From a virus, in IMG/VR virus record IMGVR_UViG_3300008108_000011, positions 124,001 to 188,000 of that record: a stretch of DNA of 64,000 nt; one strand, 5' to 3'. Of the stretch, positions 28,093-36,798 are shown in pieces. Both the position numbers and the translations under genes were made by a program. Positions within the stretch are counted from its first letter, which is position 1. Each line of letters begins with the position of its first letter. Below the pieces are notes generated by a model. It was given only the letters and a program-made list of their open reading frames with translations, ran no database searches and was not told the origin of the DNA.

Positions 28093-29721
28093 ATGAGTCA
28101 ACTTTTTGGATTCTCAATTAAAAGCAAAGCGGAGGAATTGAAAGGTCAATCTCCAATTCCTCCCAATGCTGATGATGCAGTAACCACCGTAGCTGGTGGT
28201 TATTTTGGTTCGTACGTAGATATTGATGGAGTAGCGAGAAATGAGTTTGATCTTATCAAACGCTACCGCGATATGTCTATGCACCCAGAGGTTGACTCTG
28301 CGATTGATGAAATTGTAAACGAAGCAATCAACTCTAGTTTAGATGACTCACCAGTTCAAATTGAACTTTCAAATCTTGAAGTAGGCGAACCAATCAAAAG
28401 AAAAATTCGTGAAGAGTTTGATTATCTAAAGCGTCTACTATCCTTTGATACCAGAGCGCATGAAATTTTTAGAACTTGGTATATTGATGGTCGTTTATAT
28501 TACCATAAAGTTATCGATCTGTCTAATCCTAAATCGGGTATTACTGAACTCAGATTCATCGACCCACTGAAGATCAAAAAGGTCAGAGTTCAAAACAAAG
28601 ATCCTAAGTTCAACACAGTTCTTTCGGCAAATAGAGGTGGTGTTGATACAGCAATGTCATATGACTTTGGTGAATATGTAGAATACTACATGTATAATCC
28701 AAAGGGATTTATCAGTTCAACCTTCGATGTCAACAACGCAACGAGTGGCGTCAAGATTGCAAACGATGCTATCACATATGTAACATCAGGTTTACAAGAT
28801 CTCAACAAAAAGATGGTGTTGAGTTTCTTACACAAGTCAATCAAATCACTTAACCAGTTACGCATGATTGAAGATGCGCTGGTTATCTACAGACTTTCCC
28901 GCGCACCAGAACGCCGTATTTTCTACATCGATGTAGGCAATCTTCCTAAGGTAAAAGCAGAGCAATACCTTCGTGAAGTTATGGCTCGCTATCGTAACAA
29001 ACTTGTGTATGATGCACAAACTGGTGAAATCCGCGATGACAAAAAGCATATGAGTATGCTTGAGGATTTCTGGCTCCCTCGTCGTGAAGGTGGTAGAGGA
29101 ACTGAAATCACCACGCTTCCTGGTGGTCAAAACCTCGGTGAACTCAAGGATGTTGAGTATTTTAAAAAGAAACTTTACAACTCACTCAACCTTCCACCAT
29201 CGCGTTTAGATGATGCCAACCAAGGATTTTCACTTGGTCGTTCATCTGAGATTCTACGCGATGAACTTAAGTTTGCAAAGTGGATTGCAAGACTTCGTAA
29301 GAAGTTTAGCGCACTGTTCCACGACATGCTTAAGACTCAACTCATTCTAAAAGGAGTTATCGCTCCTGAAGATTGGGATGAAATGCAAGAGCATATTCAA
29401 TATGATTTCCAGTTTGATAATCATTTTGAAGAACTCAAGCAAGCAGAACTCATGGGCAATCGCCTTCAGGTTGCAACTGCTCTCGATCCTTTCCTCGGAA
29501 AGTATTACTCAATCGAGTATGTAAGAAAGCAAGTTCTTATGCAAACTGATGCTGAGTATGATGAAATCTCCAAGCAAATGGAAGATGAGATTGCGGAAGG
29601 TAAGATTCCCGATCCCATTCATACTAATTTAATGAATGCAGCAACTTTGGAAGTGGGAGCATTGCCTCCGCCACCTCCAGCTCCTGTTGCTCCATCTAAA
29701 CCCAAAACATCAGAAAAATAA
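28093..29721 (+). CDS. 20: Portal protein gp20
   Basis: A 542-residue protein (T4 gp20 has 524) containing the cyanophage portal marker segments DLIKRYRDMSMHPEVDSAIDEI, LEDFWLPRREGGRGTEITTLPG and LPPSRLDDANQ in short form. Twelve copies make the head-vertex channel where gp17 docks. The C-terminus is Pro/Ala-rich. Gene order portal-gp67-gp21-gp22-gp23 is that of T4. Confidence 0.97.
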   Translation: MSQLFGFSIKSKAEELKGQSPIPPNADDAVTTVAGGYFGSYVDIDGVARNEFDLIKRYRDMSMHPEVDSAIDEIVNEAINSSLDDSPVQIELSNLEVGEPIKRKIREEFDYLKRLLSFDTRAHEIFRTWYIDGRLYYHKVIDLSNPKSGITELRFIDPLKIKKVRVQNKDPKFNTVLSANRGGVDTAMSYDFGEYVEYYMYNPKGFISSTFDVNNATSGVKIANDAITYVTSGLQDLNKKMVLSFLHKSIKSLNQLRMIEDALVIYRLSRAPERRIFYIDVGNLPKVKAEQYLREVMARYRNKLVYDAQTGEIRDDKKHMSMLEDFWLPRREGGRGTEITTLPGGQNLGELKDVEYFKKKLYNSLNLPPSRLDDANQGFSLGRSSEILRDELKFAKWIARLRKKFSALFHDMLKTQLILKGVIAPEDWDEMQEHIQYDFQFDNHFEELKQAELMGNRLQVATALDPFLGKYYSIEYVRKQVLMQTDAEYDEISKQMEDEIAEGKIPDPIHTNLMNAATLEVGALPPPPPAPVAPSKPKTSEK

Positions 29722-29724
29722 ATA
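29717..29724 (+). promoter_or_regulatory. Late-promoter-like AATAAATA box
   Basis: AATAAATA contains the portal gene TAA stop (29719-29721) and ends 20 nt before the gp67-like ATG. Confidence 0.4.
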
Positions 29725-29744
29725 ATTTATTATAGGTAAATTAA

Positions 29745-29945
29745 ATGGATACTATTGAAGTTGTAAATGCCATTCGTGATGGTAATCGTGTTCAAGCACT
29801 TGACAAAATTGCTGACATCCTCTACGGAAAAGCAGCAGAAGCAATGAAAGATTATAAGCAAACAGTTGCTCAAACATTTTTCGATCAACCTGAAGCTCCT
29901 GAAGAGGAGGTAGAAGAAACACCAGCAGAGGAACCACAACAATGA
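29745..29945 (+). CDS. 67: Prohead core protein, gp67-like
   Basis: A 66-residue protein with an N-terminal helix (MDTIEVVNAIRDGNRVQALD) and a Glu/Pro-rich acidic C-terminus. The pattern parallels T4 gp67 (N-terminal LIEAIKSND-type helix and acidic tail), and it holds the same place between portal and protease. gp67 is a prohead core component cleaved by gp21. The call depends on position plus pattern because the protein is short. It overlaps gp21 by 4 nt. Confidence 0.7.
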   Translation: MDTIEVVNAIRDGNRVQALDKIADILYGKAAEAMKDYKQTVAQTFFDQPEAPEEEVEETPAEEPQQ

Positions 29946-30586
29946 AACTAATCACCGAAGCAATTGAGGATATTCAAATCCTCGAAGAAGAAACCAACGG
30001 TAAAAAAAATCTTTACATTGAAGGTGTATTCCTTCAAGGAGATATTAAAAACCGCAACGGTCGTGTATATCCCTTTGGCGTTCTAGAACGCGAAGTTGGT
30101 AGATACACTGAACAGTATGTAAATGTTGGTCGTGCTCTCGGTGAACTAGGTCATCCTGATGGTCCTACTGTTAACTTGGATCGCGTGTCACATAAAATTG
30201 TTTCTCTAAAAGCAGAAGGTTCTAATTTTATTGGTAAAGCACAGATCCTAAATACTCCCATGGGAAACATTGCTAAGTCACTTTTGGAATCAGGAGTAAA
30301 GCTTGGCGTTTCTTCAAGGGGCATGGGTTCTATCGAAGAGAAGAACGGTGCCAATTATGTTCGTGATGATTTCATGCTTGCAACTGCTGCCGACATCGTA
30401 GCAGATCCCTCCGCACCTGACGCATTTGTGAACGGAATTATGGAAGGTAAAGAGTGGGTATGGGAAAATGGCATTATTAAGGAAGTTAATATTGCTAAAT
30501 ATCATAAGTATATTTCTGAATCTACCAGAAAAAATCTTGAGGAGAGGTCACTGAAAGCGTTCAGTCACTTCTTACAAAGTTTGTAA
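29942..30586 (+). CDS. 21: Prohead core protease gp21
   Basis: A 214-residue protein (T4 gp21 has 212). GELGHPDG (His71) and LGVSSRGMGS (Ser124 or Ser125) hold the catalytic His and Ser of the herpesvirus-assemblin-like prohead protease family, and the N-terminal NRNGRVYP is conserved. It matures the prohead by cleaving gp22, gp23 and gp67. It overlaps the gp67-like gene by 4 nt. Confidence 0.95.
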   Translation: MKLITEAIEDIQILEEETNGKKNLYIEGVFLQGDIKNRNGRVYPFGVLEREVGRYTEQYVNVGRALGELGHPDGPTVNLDRVSHKIVSLKAEGSNFIGKAQILNTPMGNIAKSLLESGVKLGVSSRGMGSIEEKNGANYVRDDFMLATAADIVADPSAPDAFVNGIMEGKEWVWENGIIKEVNIAKYHKYISESTRKNLEERSLKAFSHFLQSL

Positions 30587-30589
30587 TTT

Positions 30590-30597
30590 CATAAATA
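30590..30597 (+). promoter_or_regulatory. Late-promoter box CATAAATA for gp22
   Basis: CATAAATA lies 3 nt after the gp21 stop and ends 41 nt before the gp22 ATG, which has a GAGG site. Confidence 0.6.
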
Positions 30598-30638
30598 ATC
30601 ATAGAATAAACACATATTAGAATTACGAGGAATCTCAA

Positions 30639-31766
30639 ATGTCAGATAACTTAAACGAAAAGTTTGAGGAGCTTGTAACTGAATCAGAAGTTGGCACTAG
30701 TGCGCTCTCCCCCGCTATCGTTCCTGGTCAATCATCTGGTATCGGTCAATACATGCATCCCGTTACTGGTCAAGTAAGCGACGCACAAACACGCGGCGGT
30801 CACAAAGACTCAGGTTTTGAACTATCCACTTCCCTTGCTCCTGGTCAATCAGAGGAAGATAATGGTGGTTCAACTTTCGAAGAACCAGAAGGAAAGGATA
30901 ATCCTGGAGCAAAAGCTGCTAAGCATAACAGCAAAGTTAGCGATGAGCAAACCCGTGGTAAGCACCAAGATTCAGGTTTCTCGGTTAAGTCATCTGGTTA
31001 TGGTGTCGAAAACGGCCCCAACAATACAAAAGTATTTGGTATGGAAGCAATCAAATATTCCGCTGCGGAAGATGTTGCTGCCCTAACCGAAGGCGAAGAG
31101 TTCTCAGAAGAGTTCAAAGCAAAGGCAACTACAATCTTTGAAGCTGCTGTTAAGTCGCGCATCGAAGAGCAAGTAACTGCTATTGCTTCAACCCTAGAAG
31201 AGCAGTTCTCCGCCAAACTACAAGAGGAAATTGCTACCCTCTCAGAGAAAGTTGATGAAACTCTCCAGTATGCAATCACCACTTGGGTAGAAGAGAACCA
31301 AGTTGCACTCGATGCAGGTCTCAAGCTTGAGATTGCAGAAGAGTTCATGGGTGGTCTCAAAAAAGTTTTTGAAGATAACTACCTCAGCATTCCCGACGAG
31401 AAGATTCAAGTCGTGGAAGAAATGACCGAGGAGCTTTGTGAAATGGAAACACGCCTTAACGAACAGGTTGAGCGTAATATTGAACTTAATAATAAACTCG
31501 CTGGATATCAAAAAACTGTAATCCTCAATCAAATGAGCGAGGGTCTAGTTGATACCCAAAGAGAAAAACTTGCTTCTCTCGCTGAAGGCGTAGAGTTTGT
31601 CTCTGAAGAAGACTTCAAAGGCAAAGTTTCAACCCTCATCTCTAGTTACTTCCCTAAGCATGTTGTAACTGAGCAAGTAACACCTGAAGTCTCTGGCGAT
31701 GCATCTGCAGAACATTCCCCAGTAATGGCGGCATATCTACAGGCGCTATCACGCTGGAGCAACTGA
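30639..31766 (+). CDS. 22: Prohead scaffold protein gp22
   Basis: A 375-residue protein, longer than T4 gp22 (269). The C-terminal two thirds are acidic, helical and coiled-coil-like, as expected for the internal scaffold (EEQVTAIASTLEEQF, then ELCEMETRLNEQVERNIEL). The N-terminal 120 residues are Gly/Ser-rich and contain a 15-residue motif twice (46-60 and 100-114; VSD-QTRG-H-DSGF). The scaffold directs gp23 assembly and is removed by gp21. The repeated N-terminal part explains the extra length. Confidence 0.92.
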   Translation: MSDNLNEKFEELVTESEVGTSALSPAIVPGQSSGIGQYMHPVTGQVSDAQTRGGHKDSGFELSTSLAPGQSEEDNGGSTFEEPEGKDNPGAKAAKHNSKVSDEQTRGKHQDSGFSVKSSGYGVENGPNNTKVFGMEAIKYSAAEDVAALTEGEEFSEEFKAKATTIFEAAVKSRIEEQVTAIASTLEEQFSAKLQEEIATLSEKVDETLQYAITTWVEENQVALDAGLKLEIAEEFMGGLKKVFEDNYLSIPDEKIQVVEEMTEELCEMETRLNEQVERNIELNNKLAGYQKTVILNQMSEGLVDTQREKLASLAEGVEFVSEEDFKGKVSTLISSYFPKHVVTEQVTPEVSGDASAEHSPVMAAYLQALSRWSN

Positions 31767-31811
31767 TCATAACGTAAAAACAATCCACTAAACTCAAAGG
31801 AGTAAAGCAAA

Positions 31812-33227
31812 ATGTCAGATTCAAGACTTTTGCAGGAAAAGTGGGCACCTGTTCTTAATCACGGTGGCCTCCCTGAAATCAAGGATGCATATCGTAAACA
31901 GGTTGTCGCCACCCTGCTAGAAAACCAAGAGCGTGCAGTTCGTGAAGAGTATGGAATGCTCAACGAAGTTGCTGTCAACTCGCTTGGCGCTACTTCCATT
32001 TCACCTGCTGGTTCAGCTCTATCATCTACCAACACTGCTGGTCTCGCTGGTTTCGATCCTATCCTAATCAGCCTAATTCGCCGTTCAATGCCCAACCTTG
32101 TCGCTTATGACATCGCTGGCGTTCAACCAATGAGCGGTCCTACTGGTCTTATCTTCGCAATGCGTGCTCGTTACGAAGCACAAGACGGTGCAGAAGCTCT
32201 ATACTACGAGCCAGACGAAGCATTCTCAACCAACTACGATGCTACTCAGGGCGCTTACAGCGTTCGTAACGCATCTGGTTCAGGTGGAGACGCTGAGGGC
32301 AACAACCCTGCTGTTCTTAACGACGGCACTCCTGGCACCTACGAAGTTGCTCGTGGCATGAGCCGTGAGACTTCTGAAACTCTAGGCGAAGCAAACAAGC
32401 TTTTCCGCGAAATGAGCTTCAGCATCGAGAAGACTTCGGTAACTGCGAAGACTCGTGCTCTCAAGGCAGAATACACCCTAGAACTCGCTCAAGACCTCAA
32501 GGCTATTCATGGTCTTGATGCCGAGCAAGAGCTCGCCAACCTACTCTCAAGCGAGATCCTCGCTGAGATCAACCGTGAGATCATCCGTACCGTCTACACT
32601 GTTGCACTTCCTGGTGCTCAGAACGACGTTGCTACTCAGGGTACTTTCGACCTTGATATCGATTCAAACGGTCGTTGGATGGCAGAGAAGTTCAAGGGTC
32701 TCCTATTCCAGATTCAGCGTGATGCAAACGCTATCGGTCAGTTAACACGTAGAGGTAAGGGCAACTTCATGATCTGCTCAGCAGACGTTGCTTCCGCTAT
32801 GAGCATGGCTGGTATGCTTGACTACGCTCCTGCTCTCAACACTTCACTCAACGTTGATGACACTGGTAACGTATTTGCTGGTGTTCTCCAGGGTGGTATC
32901 CGTGTTTACATCGATCCATTCGGTGCTCCTATCTATAGTCAGTCACAAGCTGCTAAGCACTACTATGTTATGGGTTACAAGGGCACATCACCTTATGATG
33001 CTGGTCTCTTCTATTGCCCATACGTTCCTCTCCAAATGGTTCGTTCGATCAATCCTGACACCTTCCAGCCTAAGATTGGCTTCAAGACTCGTTACGGCAT
33101 GGTCAGCAACCCATTCGTCTCGACCACTAACACCAACGGTATCGCTGGTGCTACTCCTGACGGTTCAACTCTCACTGCTAATACCAACCAGTATTACAGA
33201 AGAGTTAAGGTTATCAACCTCACCTGA
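31812..33227 (+). CDS. 23: Major capsid protein gp23
   Basis: A 471-residue protein (T4 gp23 has 521) with conserved cyanophage gp23 segments LIRRSMPNLVAYDIAGVQPM, GPTGLIFAMRARY, RRGKGNFMICSADVASAM and FYCPYVPLQMVRS. It forms the capsid hexamers. The gene has an AAGGAG site and C-ending codons typical of very high expression. No late box was found in the 45-nt gap upstream, so it is probably read from the gp22 promoter. A strong terminator follows. Confidence 0.98.
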   Translation: MSDSRLLQEKWAPVLNHGGLPEIKDAYRKQVVATLLENQERAVREEYGMLNEVAVNSLGATSISPAGSALSSTNTAGLAGFDPILISLIRRSMPNLVAYDIAGVQPMSGPTGLIFAMRARYEAQDGAEALYYEPDEAFSTNYDATQGAYSVRNASGSGGDAEGNNPAVLNDGTPGTYEVARGMSRETSETLGEANKLFREMSFSIEKTSVTAKTRALKAEYTLELAQDLKAIHGLDAEQELANLLSSEILAEINREIIRTVYTVALPGAQNDVATQGTFDLDIDSNGRWMAEKFKGLLFQIQRDANAIGQLTRRGKGNFMICSADVASAMSMAGMLDYAPALNTSLNVDDTGNVFAGVLQGGIRVYIDPFGAPIYSQSQAAKHYYVMGYKGTSPYDAGLFYCPYVPLQMVRSINPDTFQPKIGFKTRYGMVSNPFVSTTNTNGIAGATPDGSTLTANTNQYYRRVKVINLT

Positions 33228-33245
33228 TTCTCAGGTAAATACTTT

Positions 33246-33270
33246 GACCCCCGCAAGGGGGTCTTTTTTT
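33246..33270 (+). terminator. Intrinsic terminator after gp23
   Basis: A 7-bp stem (GACCCCC at 33246-33252 with GGGGGTC at 33257-33263) closes a GCAA tetraloop and is followed by seven T (33264-33270). Confidence 0.92.
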
Positions 33271-33275
33271 ATGCA

Positions 33276-33283
33276 AATAAATA
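33276..33283 (+). promoter_or_regulatory. Late-promoter-like AATAAATA box
   Basis: AATAAATA follows the gp23 terminator by 5 nt and ends 19 nt before the next ATG, so it could restart transcription for the tail protein gene. Confidence 0.45.
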
Positions 33284-33302
33284 GAGAAAAAAGGATAAGG
33301 TC

Positions 33303-33794
33303 ATGCCTGCAAAATGGTTTGAAGAGCAACCAAGTAATAGAAATTTTCTTGCTCCTTCAGGATTTAAAATATCATTAGAATTATTTCCTGGTGTAGATTT
33401 TTTCTGCCAACAAGCAAGCATTCCAGATATTAGTGTGGGTTTCACCGAAGTATCAACTCCATTTAGAGGAGTTCCTATAGTATCATCTGGTGGTATTACA
33501 TATGGAGATTTACGATTAAAATTTATTATAGATGAAGATCTACATAATTATCAAACTATATTTAAATGGATAGAAAAAAATAATCTTGCTAGGGAGTATT
33601 CTGAAGACACTATAGAATATTCAAAGGGAGAATTATTAATTTTAAATAGTAACATGAAAAGAAATAGAGTAGTTTATTTTACAGATTTATTTCCAGTAAG
33701 TTTAACTGGAGTAGACTTTGATGTTGCTGACACTGATGTGGATTATTTGACAGCAGATGTTACTTTAAAGTTCAGAGAATTTAGATTTAATTAA
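33303..33794 (+). CDS. Tail-tube-family protein, candidate tail completion protein gp3
   Basis: A 163-residue protein with the gp19-like fold signature: an N-terminal FLAPSGFKISLELFPG, then CQQASIPDISVGFTEV and PFRGVPIV, and a C-terminal DVTLKFREFRF. In T4-like cyanophages a protein of this size often lies after gp23 and is annotated as tail completion protein gp3. A tube initiator or other gp19-like protein is an alternative. The tail-tube-like fold is likely; the exact role is inferred from position. Confidence 0.6.
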   Translation: MPAKWFEEQPSNRNFLAPSGFKISLELFPGVDFFCQQASIPDISVGFTEVSTPFRGVPIVSSGGITYGDLRLKFIIDEDLHNYQTIFKWIEKNNLAREYSEDTIEYSKGELLILNSNMKRNRVVYFTDLFPVSLTGVDFDVADTDVDYLTADVTLKFREFRFN

Positions 33795-33805
33795 TGGAGT
33801 AATTT

Positions 33806-34282
33806 ATGAAGTTTGATGATTTGAGAAACCTTTTTAATCATGTTAAATCAGAATGGCAAGAAGATTCACATATCGACTTCCAGTTTAAAAACAAACAATA
33901 CTCAGCAGACCTAGCACAAATCTCGCTAGACATCCCTTATCAACACAATAAATATTTAAACTTCTACAACGATTTTTCTACCGAGAAGACAGCACTGGAA
34001 TTCCAGTATCGTATGAAGTTAAAAGAAAAAAGAGAATATTATCAAGGCGAAGCCGATCCTGAAGTTTACAAAGAAAAACCTTTTGGGCAATCCATCAAAA
34101 CATCCGAGAAGATGAAAGTATACCTCGAAGCGGATGAGGATTTAATTAATATTGAGATGAAAATAGAGTTTATTAATAAGGCACTTTTCTTTTTGGATAA
34201 TGTTCTTAAAATGATTTCCAATAGAAGTTTCCAAATTAAAAACGCTATCGAGTGGGAGAAATTTATTAACGGTAGCACCTAA
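33806..34282 (+). CDS. uvsY: Recombination mediator UvsY
   Basis: A 158-residue, charged, helical protein (T4 UvsY has 137). The central segment (LKEKREYYQGEADPEVYKEKPFG, given in part, with SEKMKVYLEADEDLI) matches T4 UvsY (LDYYSGRGD and SEMKTVLSADKDVL). UvsY loads the UvsX recombinase on gp32-coated DNA. It overlaps uvsW by 1 nt. Confidence 0.88.
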   Translation: MKFDDLRNLFNHVKSEWQEDSHIDFQFKNKQYSADLAQISLDIPYQHNKYLNFYNDFSTEKTALEFQYRMKLKEKREYYQGEADPEVYKEKPFGQSIKTSEKMKVYLEADEDLINIEMKIEFINKALFFLDNVLKMISNRSFQIKNAIEWEKFINGST

Positions 34283-35760
34283 TGACGAATCTTGTCGTAG
34301 CAAAGAAGAATAACATCTTCTTAACAATTAAAGCGGAACCACACGTTCACTATGAACTTGCAGACTATTTCACATTCGATATCCCCAACGCCAAGTTTAT
34401 GCCCCAATATAGAAGTGGCGTCTGGGATGGTAAGATACGACTTTATTCACCAGGAACAGGCGAGCTCTATTGTGGTCTCATCACACACCTCAAAGAGTGG
34501 AGCGGTATCAAAGGTTATTCAATTGAATACCAAGGTAACAAGTTCTATGGAGACGTAGAAGAAAAAAATGATCAGATTACGTTAGAAGGTGTCAGGGGAT
34601 TTATGGCGGCTGTGTGTCCGAATCATAACCCAAGAGATTATCAAGTGCAAGCAGTATATGAGGCACTTCTAAATAACCGCAGGTTACTTTTGTCTCCTAC
34701 TGCATCAGGTAAATCCCTGATGATTTACTCTTTGGTTAGGTATTACTATGCCTCAGAATACAAAAAGACGGGCAAGAAGACGCTCATTATTGTTCCTACC
34801 ACTTCGTTGGTTGAGCAAATGTATAATGATTTTGCCGACTATGGCTGGGATGTTGATAGCTATTGTCATAGAATATATGGTGGAAAAGATAAGAACGTAG
34901 AGAAAGCAGTTATCATTTCTACTTGGCAATCTATCTACAAGTTTCCTAAGCGTTGGTTTGATGACTTCTCCTGTGTCATCGGTGACGAGGCACACCTATT
35001 CAAATCTAAATCTCTTACTGGCATCATGACTAAGTTGCATGAAGCTAAGTATCGTTTTGGTTTCACTGGCACACTTGATGGATCTGCTACTCATAAGTGG
35101 GTGCTGGAAGGATTGTTTGGTGAATGTAAGCATGTTACCAAGACAGAAAAACTTATCAAAGAAGGTCACCTATCTGATTTCAGAATCAAAGTTCTTTTGC
35201 TGAAGCATGAGAGAATGGAGTTCTTTGATTATCAAGGAGAGATTGATGCGATTGTAGATAATCCAAAACGCAATAGGTTGATTAAAAATCTTGTGCGTGA
35301 CTTAGAAGGAAACTCTCTGGTTCTCTTCAACTATGTTGAGCGTCACGGGATGCCACTTTACGAGGCGATAAATAGTGTTGTTGAAGAAGGTCGTAAAGTT
35401 TTTCTTGTCTATGGTGGTGTAGACACTGAAGAACGCGAAGAGATTAGACGCATCACTGAAACTGAAAACAACGCAGTGATTGTTGCTTCATACGGAACAT
35501 TCAGCACTGGCATCAACATTCGTAATCTACACAATGTTGTATTTGCTTCACCTTCAAAATCAAGAGTAAGAAACTTACAGTCTATCGGTCGTGTGTTGCG
35601 TAAGGGCAACAACAAAACTTATGCAACTCTTTATGATATTGCAGATGAGTATTGCAGAACACCACAGAAAAATTACACGCTGAAACATTTAGATGAGCGT
35701 TTGAAAATTTATGAAGAAGAAAAGTTTAATGTAGAAATCATCAAACTCGATTTAAAATGA
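34282..35760 (+). CDS. uvsW: RNA-DNA and DNA helicase UvsW
   Basis: A 492-residue SF2 helicase (T4 UvsW has 503). It has the Walker A-type motif SPTASGKS near 135-142, the DEAH box GDEAHLF near 235, the FTGTLDG motif III near 257, and a C-terminal helicase domain ending with QSIGRVLRKG (motif VI, near 435). It unwinds R-loops and branched DNA, switching replication to the recombination-dependent mode. It lies with uvsY as in T4. Confidence 0.95.
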   Translation: MTNLVVAKKNNIFLTIKAEPHVHYELADYFTFDIPNAKFMPQYRSGVWDGKIRLYSPGTGELYCGLITHLKEWSGIKGYSIEYQGNKFYGDVEEKNDQITLEGVRGFMAAVCPNHNPRDYQVQAVYEALLNNRRLLLSPTASGKSLMIYSLVRYYYASEYKKTGKKTLIIVPTTSLVEQMYNDFADYGWDVDSYCHRIYGGKDKNVEKAVIISTWQSIYKFPKRWFDDFSCVIGDEAHLFKSKSLTGIMTKLHEAKYRFGFTGTLDGSATHKWVLEGLFGECKHVTKTEKLIKEGHLSDFRIKVLLLKHERMEFFDYQGEIDAIVDNPKRNRLIKNLVRDLEGNSLVLFNYVERHGMPLYEAINSVVEEGRKVFLVYGGVDTEEREEIRRITETENNAVIVASYGTFSTGINIRNLHNVVFASPSKSRVRNLQSIGRVLRKGNNKTYATLYDIADEYCRTPQKNYTLKHLDERLKIYEEEKFNVEIIKLDLK

Positions 35761-35761
35761 T

Positions 35762-36181
35762 ATGGAAGAAGAATTTTATGCAACTATTAAATTAACTTCA
35801 GGTGAAGAGATTGTAGCTAAAGTTAGTTACGATCCAGATGATGATGTAGTAGTGGTTTTAGAACCAAGATTAATTGAAAAAGTAGAACAAAAAAAAGGCA
35901 ATGCAATTATAGAAGGTATTGTTTTTGATGATTGGATTAATGCAACTTATGAAAATATGTTTGTTATTCCCCGTAATCAAATTATTACAATGATTGAACT
36001 TGACGAACGCATAGTTTCTTTCTATGAAGATCATCTAGAAGATAAAACAAAATATAAAAAAAGAAGATTCGAAGAAAAAAAATCTGATACAAAAAGACAA
36101 AACCCTAGAAACCATGAAGGTTATCTAGGATCTATTAAAGAAGCTAAGAAGTTATTAGAAGAGATATATAATAAATCTTGA
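35762..36181 (+). CDS. Hypothetical Sm-like small protein
   Basis: A 139-residue protein with an N-terminal beta segment (YATIKLTSGEEIVAKVSYDP) and FVIPRNQIITMIEL near residue 70, a layout like Sm-like beta barrels. The C-terminus is Lys/Glu-rich and disordered. Similar openings (ILLMNSGERIIAGL and VILLKNQEYLIAQI) occur in two other genes of this window at 48183 and 48487. It starts 1 nt after uvsW. The function is unknown. Confidence 0.55.
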   Translation: MEEEFYATIKLTSGEEIVAKVSYDPDDDVVVVLEPRLIEKVEQKKGNAIIEGIVFDDWINATYENMFVIPRNQIITMIELDERIVSFYEDHLEDKTKYKKRRFEEKKSDTKRQNPRNHEGYLGSIKEAKKLLEEIYNKS

Positions 36182-36230
36182 AAGCGCCACATTGCTATTA
36201 TATACTCTTTTGAAGGTTGTGTCAAGCCCC

Positions 36231-36259
36231 TTTACAAAATCTGTTGAGTGTGTTACAAT
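36231..36259 (+). promoter_or_regulatory. Sigma-70-like promoter before gp55
   Basis: TTTACA at 36231-36236 and TACAAT at 36254-36259 are spaced by 17 nt, within the 101-nt gap and 23 nt before the chosen gp55 start. Confidence 0.55.
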
Positions 36260-36282
36260 ACACACACCAATGATTATAAACC

Positions 36283-36798
36283 ATGTTAACTGTCGAAAAA
36301 CCGATGGGTAGAAGAACCACAAAAGAAAACTACGTGAACAACCGCGAGTTTCTCGATGCCCTGATGGTGTATCGACAGCAGGTTGCTGCTGCAAAAGAAT
36401 CAGGTTCACCCAAACCTAAAGTTCCCAATTATATTGGGGAGTGCTTTCTTAAGATTGCTACACACTTATCATACAAACCTAACTTCGTCAACTATATGTT
36501 TAGGGATGATATGATTTGTGATGGTATTGAAAATTGTCTGCAGTATATCGACAACTTCAATCCAGAAAAGTCTACTAATCCATTTGCTTATTTTACTCAG
36601 ATTATCTACTACGCTTTTCTTCGTAGGATTCAACGAGAAAAGAAGCAACTCGAAATCAAATCCAAGATTCTTGAAAGGTCAGGATATGATGAAGTTTTGC
36701 ATACAGACAGTTACAGTGGTGATATGATTGGGTATAATAGCAGCAGTGCTGATATGAATAGCATCAAAGAAAACCTTGAGATCCGATCCAAACGATGA
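36283..36798 (+). CDS. 55: Late-transcription sigma factor gp55
   Basis: A 171-residue protein (T4 gp55 has 185) with the gp55 segments VPNYIGECFLKIATHLSYKPNF, MICDGIENCLQYIDNF and NPFAYFTQIIYYAFLRRIQREKKQL given in part, corresponding to sigma region 2. It directs host RNA polymerase to TAAATA late promoters, with the sliding clamp gp45 as activator. The start at 36283 is used; an ATG at 36304 is an alternative, and neither has a clear ribosome-binding site. It overlaps gp47 by 4 nt. Confidence 0.93.
   Translation: MLTVEKPMGRRTTKENYVNNREFLDALMVYRQQVAAAKESGSPKPKVPNYIGECFLKIATHLSYKPNFVNYMFRDDMICDGIENCLQYIDNFNPEKSTNPFAYFTQIIYYAFLRRIQREKKQLEIKSKILERSGYDEVLHTDSYSGDMIGYNSSSADMNSIKENLEIRSKR

Noticed and set aside
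32818-33378. Plus-strand frame of 186 codons inside gp23
   Set aside because: It is out of frame with the certain major capsid gene, runs across the terminator and lacks any domain.
36270-36311. A 13-codon leader ORF before gp55
   Set aside because: Too short, no ribosome-binding site and overlaps the likely gp55 start; no evidence of translation.
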